IMG/VR virus record: IMGVR_UViG_3300047377_000027 | Coordinates: 1-36,492 of that record | Reading direction: 5' to 3' (one strand) | Length of the DNA stretch: 36,492 nt | Source of the DNA: a virus | Shown here: in pieces, positions 32,723-36,492 of the stretch | Layout of the letters: the number at the start of each line of letters is the position of its first letter | Numbering within the stretch: the stretch's first letter is position 1 | Notes under the pieces: model-generated | What the model saw: only the letters and a program-made list of their open reading frames with translations | Database searches by the model: none | What the model was told of the DNA's origin: nothing | Program-made: the position numbers and the translations under genes

Positions 32723-33075
32723 GCTTCACCTAAAGTCTTTGTCCACTTGGTTAATTTAATTACGTTACCTTCTGTTTCATAATCCATTTCTTTAGAAAGT
32801 TCAACCTGTGTTTCAGCATATTGTTTAGGAAACATTTCCTTTAACAGTTCATGCCTTGCATCATCAAAGTATTCTATCAGATCAGGATACTCTTCCAGTA
32901 CCTCAGATGCTGCTGCCATAGTCAGTGCATAATCCATAGCTGCTCTCATAGCTATAGGGTGTTGCTCATCACCAAAGATTAAACCTGTCTTTAGTATACC
33001 TGTCCATGATCCATCTTCTTCTGTCTCAGGGCTGATGATTATAGCAACGTCACCATCCTTTAGTTCGTAACCCAT
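32719..33075 (-). CDS. Conserved phage protein of unknown function
   Basis: A 118-residue protein. The N-terminal strand-rich part (YELKDGDVAIIISPETEEDG, TGILKTGLIFGD) is followed by helices (AMRAAMDYALTMAAASEVLE; DDARHELLKEMF) and a polar tail. Similar proteins are found in replication regions of marine podophages. AAAAGGAG ribosome-binding site 8 bases before the ATG, which overlaps the endonuclease stop (TAATG). No function known to me. Confidence 0.6.
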   Translation of the reverse strand: MGYELKDGDVAIIISPETEEDGSWTGILKTGLIFGDEQHPIAMRAAMDYALTMAAASEVLEEYPDLIEYFDDARHELLKEMFPKQYAETQVELSKEMDYETEGNVIKLTKWTKTLGEA

Positions 33076-33509
33076 TAGGTTCTCCTTTTAACTATGACAC
33101 GCTGCACTTTCATGCGGTTGCCTTTTTCTAGTAGCCACCCTTCAGGTATAACACGATGTGCCCACTTGAAGTTCTTCTGTTCACACCAGTCACAGTACCT
33201 AGACTTAGCTCCTTTATATAATCTTTGTTTAGCGTTGCTGAATACAAACCTGATGTCTAACTTAGGATGCTGTCTCTGTATCTCTATATGTTTTCGTCTA
33301 TCTGCTGCACTAAATATTCCTTTGGTTTCTATTATGATACCGTTGTCTAACTCAAAGTCAGGTGTGTATGTTCTATAGCGTAAGTCTTCCCACTCTATCT
33401 TTATCTTCTCATACTCTACTGTCTTCTGTCTAGTCTTTAGAAACGTAGCAGCCTCTTGTTCAAGACCGCTACGGTATAACATTTTGTTATGTCTACGTGG
33501 CAAGGCCAT
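33075..33509 (-). CDS. T7-like endonuclease I (Holliday junction resolvase)
   Basis: A 144-residue nuclease of the T7 gp3 family (149 aa). I start at the ATG at 33509; a GTG lies directly before it. Catalytic residues match: Glu17 (RSGLEQE; T7 Glu20), Asp51 (YTPDFEL; Asp55), Glu61 and Lys63 (IIIETKG; Glu65/Lys67). The region DRRKHIEIQRQHPKLDIRFV ... RLYKGAKSRYCDWCE ... VIPEGWL also follows T7. It cuts branched DNA and clears junctions before packaging. It overlaps the end of the Cas4-like gene by 17 bases. Confidence 0.9.
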   Translation of the reverse strand: MALPRRHNKMLYRSGLEQEAATFLKTRQKTVEYEKIKIEWEDLRYRTYTPDFELDNGIIIETKGIFSAADRRKHIEIQRQHPKLDIRFVFSNAKQRLYKGAKSRYCDWCEQKNFKWAHRVIPEGWLLEKGNRMKVQRVIVKRRT

Positions 33510-34356
33510 CACCTATTAAAACGTAGTCAATCTGCGGTGGGTTCTTAGCCTTAGATACTCTTGATGGTATTGTTTTTAAAGTATCCCAACACTTATGTTT
33601 GAAGCTACAAAATCTACAGGAACTATTGAGTACCATGTTACCTGTTTGCTTCTTGTAGAATGTCTCAGGCACAGGCTTGAAGCATCTTTCAAACGGTTCA
33701 TCTTTCTCTATATAATTTACCGTTTCCTGAATATCTTCTATGACCTTATCAGAGTCAACCTCCGAAGCACTGACATACTTAAACTCACCGTTGCCTTTGT
33801 TGACCACCCACCAACCGCCTACTTCCTTTCCTGCAGCCTTAGAGTAACCTACTAATTGTGGTATGTATCCGAAGCCATCACCCTTTTGTAATGCTTCGAA
33901 TGAGTCAAACTTATTTGTGTATGACCAAGGTGATGCAGACTTAACATCATCTATCTTGCCATCCATTTCCATGTCGTACTCACCCTTGATCTCCTGTCCA
34001 TCAGGTAGCTTGAGTGTGACAGTATCATTGTCTTTGAACTCAGTACCTGCTGCACGTAGTAACCCTTTGAACACAGCTTCAACTAGATCACCTAGTATCA
34101 TGTTCATCAGGAAGTGTGGAGGCAAAGGTAACTTATCTTCAGGGTCATTCTTTTCAAACCACAACTGGCACTTAGGTCTGCCTATGTTAGACATACGTAG
34201 TCTGAACGCATCACGTGGTGGTGAGTTAAACTGCTTGTTCATAGCAGCCTTAACATCGGAGGCAACCAAGTCGGTCACCTCCTCTGTCATTGTAGCTTCA
34301 CCCTTCATAGCCTTTTGCAAGTAGCTAAAGACTTGTAGTTCAGCAGGGTGATTCAT
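33493..34356 (-). CDS. Cas4/RecB-like PD-(D/E)XK nuclease with Fe-S cluster
   Basis: A 287-residue protein. The catalytic core has GEYD (Gly125-Asp128), DVK (Asp137-Lys139) and QLVGY (Q-x3-Y RecB motif). Cysteines are arranged as in Cas4-type exonucleases: Cys63 (GRPKCQLWF) before the core and CRFCSFKHKCW (C-x2-C-x5-C) near the C-terminus, together four ligands for a 4Fe-4S cluster. Such nucleases digest or trim DNA ends and serve recombination. The gene takes the place that a T7-like gp6 exonuclease would have, between the binding protein and endonuclease I. There is no CRISPR array here. Confidence 0.8.
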   Translation of the reverse strand: MNHPAELQVFSYLQKAMKGEATMTEEVTDLVASDVKAAMNKQFNSPPRDAFRLRMSNIGRPKCQLWFEKNDPEDKLPLPPHFLMNMILGDLVEAVFKGLLRAAGTEFKDNDTVTLKLPDGQEIKGEYDMEMDGKIDDVKSASPWSYTNKFDSFEALQKGDGFGYIPQLVGYSKAAGKEVGGWWVVNKGNGEFKYVSASEVDSDKVIEDIQETVNYIEKDEPFERCFKPVPETFYKKQTGNMVLNSSCRFCSFKHKCWDTLKTIPSRVSKAKNPPQIDYVLIGDGLAT

Positions 34357-35231
34357 TACTCAGCCACCTCTACGAAGTCATTGTTGAGGATCTCACCGAC
34401 AAGTTCTGCATCATTATCTGTACCCATCTTGGCACGTTCATGGTGTAGATCTAGTATCTTACCGTTGCTAAACTCAATAAGTTCTAAGAAGTCTTTGAGT
34501 GTGTCGTTGTCTTCCTTGGCAAGTTCTACACTATCACCTGTGCTTGCTTGTATCTTACCAAACTTAGCACCAGTAGGTATGCTATCTTCGATACCTTCTA
34601 GCTTGATGGTAGACATGATAGGTAACATGTTCTTCTTCTTGAAGTTACTCATCACACCATTGATACTCTTCAGGCTGTCACGGTTCTTTACATCCATGAC
34701 AAACGGTATAGTTGCTGCAGCATCTACTGGCTCACCCTTCTCATTCATAGGGCTGTCCAATGAAACTGTACCGTAGTACACCATGACACGCTTGACTGAG
34801 CGCATCAGTTGCTTGGTTGCATCAGGTAGTGAGTTGAAGTCTTCGATGTAACCTGATGGTCTACCTAAGTTGAAGCCACCAATGCTATCCTTCAAGTCAC
34901 CGTTGAGAGAGTTAGACATCACAGACTTCTCCATCTCTTCTGTCTCACTGTTCCATCTCTGCCATTGATTGCGTTGGGCAAAGACACGAACTGTAGCACC
35001 ATTACTGTAGACTATATCATCACCTGTCTTGAGGGTGAATGCACCTACTGGTACTACCTCTGTCTTTATCATCTTACCATTGAGATCTACCTCACCCATG
35101 ATAGGTTGATGTAACATTCCTAAACGTGATATGGATGGCAGGAAGTCTGCGTTACTTGTCTTGACAGACACTCCCATTAGTTCAGCCATTGATTGACCAC
35201 GTTCATTTGCTACTGCTAGTTCATTACTCAT
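34356..35231 (-). CDS. Probable ssDNA-binding protein
   Basis: A 291-residue protein with a beta-rich central part (VVPVGAFTLKTGDDIVYSNG ATVRVFAQ; RVMVYYGTVSLDSPMN; IPFVMDVKNRDSLKS) and an acidic end (LNNDFVEVAE). The gene lies between DNA polymerase and the Fe-S nuclease, where replication ssDNA-binding proteins lie in marine podophages, and the acidic tail fits. Similarity to a characterised binding protein is not obvious, so this is positional. RBS AAAAGGA upstream; its stop overlaps the next start. Confidence 0.5.
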   Translation of the reverse strand: MSNELAVANERGQSMAELMGVSVKTSNADFLPSISRLGMLHQPIMGEVDLNGKMIKTEVVPVGAFTLKTGDDIVYSNGATVRVFAQRNQWQRWNSETEEMEKSVMSNSLNGDLKDSIGGFNLGRPSGYIEDFNSLPDATKQLMRSVKRVMVYYGTVSLDSPMNEKGEPVDAAATIPFVMDVKNRDSLKSINGVMSNFKKKNMLPIMSTIKLEGIEDSIPTGAKFGKIQASTGDSVELAKEDNDTLKDFLELIEFSNGKILDLHHERAKMGTDNDAELVGEILNNDFVEVAE

Positions 35232-35274
35232 TCTATATCCTTTTTTATAGAGTCAAAGAGATCTTAGTTATACA

Positions 35275-36492
35275 CTAAACATCCACTGTGTCAAGCCAAT
35301 TCTCTCCTATCTTTGCTTCTAAAAGCATTGGTACATTCATCTTTATTCCATATGTCTCCTCTATTATTTTGTTTAAATCCTGGTTCATAGTCCACACCAT
35401 TGACAATACTAAGTCTTTCTCGTCAGGGTGTACGTCAACCACCATAGAATCGTGTACAGTATTGACTAAACACGACTTCATATGTCGCAAACGTTCATGC
35501 ATCTCATTCAACACCACTGGTACTACGTCACCTGTAGCAAAGCCTTGCACTGGGTAGTTCTTTATCATAGTGAAGTGAGTTGGTATACCACTGTGACGTC
35601 TTGTCACATCAGGGAAAGCGTATTGTCTACCTGATATGTTTGTTATCTTGAGGAAGCGTAGTGCCTCATCAGCTAGGTTACTGTGCCAGTTGGCTATCCC
35701 TTTGTACTTATCATTGAAGTGCTTGTAGTACGTAGCCTCTGCTTTTGTACGTCCGTAACCGCTTGCTCCAAAGAGTGGTGCGAACGTGTGTTCTTTAGCT
35801 GCTTGACGTGTTGTTGGTTGCCCTGCATCAGTAATAACTTTTGCTGTGTAAGCATGTACATCGAAGCCAGTTGAAATTTCTTGCATCGCTGTTTCATCCT
35901 GTGCCAAGAACGCTGCTGTCCTAAATTCGAGTTGTGCAAAGTCTGCCTCCATAATTAATCCGTTGTCAAATCTTGATACAAATACTTTCTTTACTGGGAA
36001 TGTACCTCCTCTTGGCATGTTCTGCATGTTGGGATTTCTTCCACTGAAACGGCCTGTGGCTGTAATGTGTTGGGTAAGTCCAACGTGCAGGAATCCATTG
36101 TCCTTGGTGTATGTACGTATTCCGTTGACAAAAGCAGATAGATAAGAAGAGATAGCATTGTGACGTTTAAGATCAGAAAGGAAACTGATAGCTTCGTCCA
36201 TTTTATTCTGTTTAGCAGTTGAAGATAGTACATCTAGTTCATCCTTCCCTGTGTTAAATCCATTGGCACTGACCCACTTCTTGCTTGGTGCAGTGAAGCG
36301 TAGTCCTGCTATCTGTTCTGTGTTCTTTAGTTTATACCCTTGTGCATCACAATCCTTGCATCTAGTAGCTCTTGCAAACTTTGTTCCATCTTTCTTAGTT
36401 CTGAATACCTTACCCTGCCCTTCGCAACTTGTGCAGGTGTAAGCCGTTGTCCTGTAGATCGGTGAGGAGTTGGCTGCAACGGCATCCTTAAA
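35275..36492 (-). CDS. Family A DNA polymerase with DnaJ-type zinc insertion (5' part outside window)
   Basis: The frame is open to the right edge; 405 C-terminal residues are present. Polymerase motifs: A (EADFAQLEFR), B/O-helix (RQAAKEHTFAPLFGASGYG), C (NTVHDSMVVDV), and GRFSGRNPNMQNMPRG before A. In E. coli numbering position 762 is Phe and 766 is Phe instead of Tyr. Upstream of the thumb (TAPSKKWVSANGFNTG) a four-cysteine insertion occurs: CTSCEGQGK ... RCKDCDAQGYK, like one DnaJ central repeat pair. I remember a partial DnaJ central domain in the polymerase of phage HMO-2011. The exonuclease domain is presumably off the edge. Confidence 0.92.
   Translation of the reverse strand, partial: FKDAVAANSSPIYRTTAYTCTSCEGQGKVFRTKKDGTKFARATRCKDCDAQGYKLKNTEQIAGLRFTAPSKKWVSANGFNTGKDELDVLSSTAKQNKMDEAISFLSDLKRHNAISSYLSAFVNGIRTYTKDNGFLHVGLTQHITATGRFSGRNPNMQNMPRGGTFPVKKVFVSRFDNGLIMEADFAQLEFRTAAFLAQDETAMQEISTGFDVHAYTAKVITDAGQPTTRQAAKEHTFAPLFGASGYGRTKAEATYYKHFNDKYKGIANWHSNLADEALRFLKITNISGRQYAFPDVTRRHSGIPTHFTMIKNYPVQGFATGDVVPVVLNEMHERLRHMKSCLVNTVHDSMVVDVHPDEKDLVLSMVWTMNQDLNKIIEETYGIKMNVPMLLEAKIGENWLDTVDV

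Noticed and set aside
33493-34356. Cas4-like gene as part of a phage-borne CRISPR system
   Set aside because: No cas1, cas2, effector gene or repeat array is present; its place in the operon is that of a replication/recombination nuclease.
33863-34776. Plus-strand frames of 153 and 142 aa opposite the Cas4-like nuclease and binding protein
   Set aside because: The minus-strand genes have clear motifs and overlapping starts; the plus-strand frames have neither.
1-36492. Prophage or integration functions
   Set aside because: No integrase, repressor, att-like direct repeats or host genes are seen; gene content is that of a lytic-type podophage, though part of the genome is outside the window.

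Overview
The window is part of the genome of a lytic-type marine podovirus, most likely of the HMO-2011 type (podophages of marine alphaproteobacteria such as SAR116 and RCA roseobacters). The clues are an AT-leaning, gene-dense genome with many start/stop overlaps, a family A DNA polymerase carrying a DnaJ-type four-cysteine zinc insertion, a monomeric B12-dependent ribonucleotide reductase, T7-like endonuclease I, podovirus head and tail-tube genes, and a long array of marine-phage tail-fibre genes. The HMO-2011 assignment is inferred from gene content and remembered descriptions of that group. No terminase, portal, RNA polymerase, integrase, tRNA or CRISPR array is visible; the first two are probably just outside the left edge.

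Layout: positions 1-28669 are on the plus strand and hold virion and lysis genes. In order they are the end of a large multidomain structural protein with a methyltransferase-like domain, the scaffold, a 222-base regulatory gap, the major capsid protein and a strong hairpin. These are followed by small structural proteins and a roughly 7.5 kb array of tail-fibre genes with interchangeable N-terminal adaptors and C-terminal heads, interrupted by a tail-assembly chaperone. Then come a cupredoxin-containing virion protein, the two tail-tube genes, an S74 self-chaperoning fibre and a polyglycine adhesin. The arm ends with a small membrane protein, a coiled-coil virion protein, a LysM/GH19 endolysin, a holin candidate and the internal/ejection proteins.

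Positions 28664-36492 are on the minus strand and read right to left. They encode DNA polymerase (partial), a likely ssDNA-binding protein, a Cas4-like Fe-S nuclease, endonuclease I, a conserved unknown, a DUF3310 protein, a 56-aa protein and a MazG-like pyrophosphohydrolase. Two tiny membrane peptides, the B12-dependent reductase, a 38-aa membrane peptide, a 65-aa exported-looking protein, a GIY-YIG (T5orf172-like) nuclease and a 63-aa protein resembling the Acb2/Tad1 hairpin domain of anti-CBASS/anti-Thoeris proteins follow. The two arms converge and overlap by 6 bases at 28664-28669.

The minus-strand arm makes nucleotides (reductase, MazG-like enzyme), replicates DNA (polymerase, binding protein) and resolves or recombines it (two nucleases). 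Its promoter-distal end carries small accessory genes that may counter host defence. The plus-strand arm builds, equips and releases the particle. No gene-free stretch exceeds 300 bases; the largest is 3702-3923. The most interesting leads are the Acb2/Tad1-like gene, the start/stop-coupled tiny membrane peptides around the reductase, the virion cupredoxin with a complete copper-ligand set, the methyltransferase-like domain in a structural protein, and the shared junctions in the fibre array.
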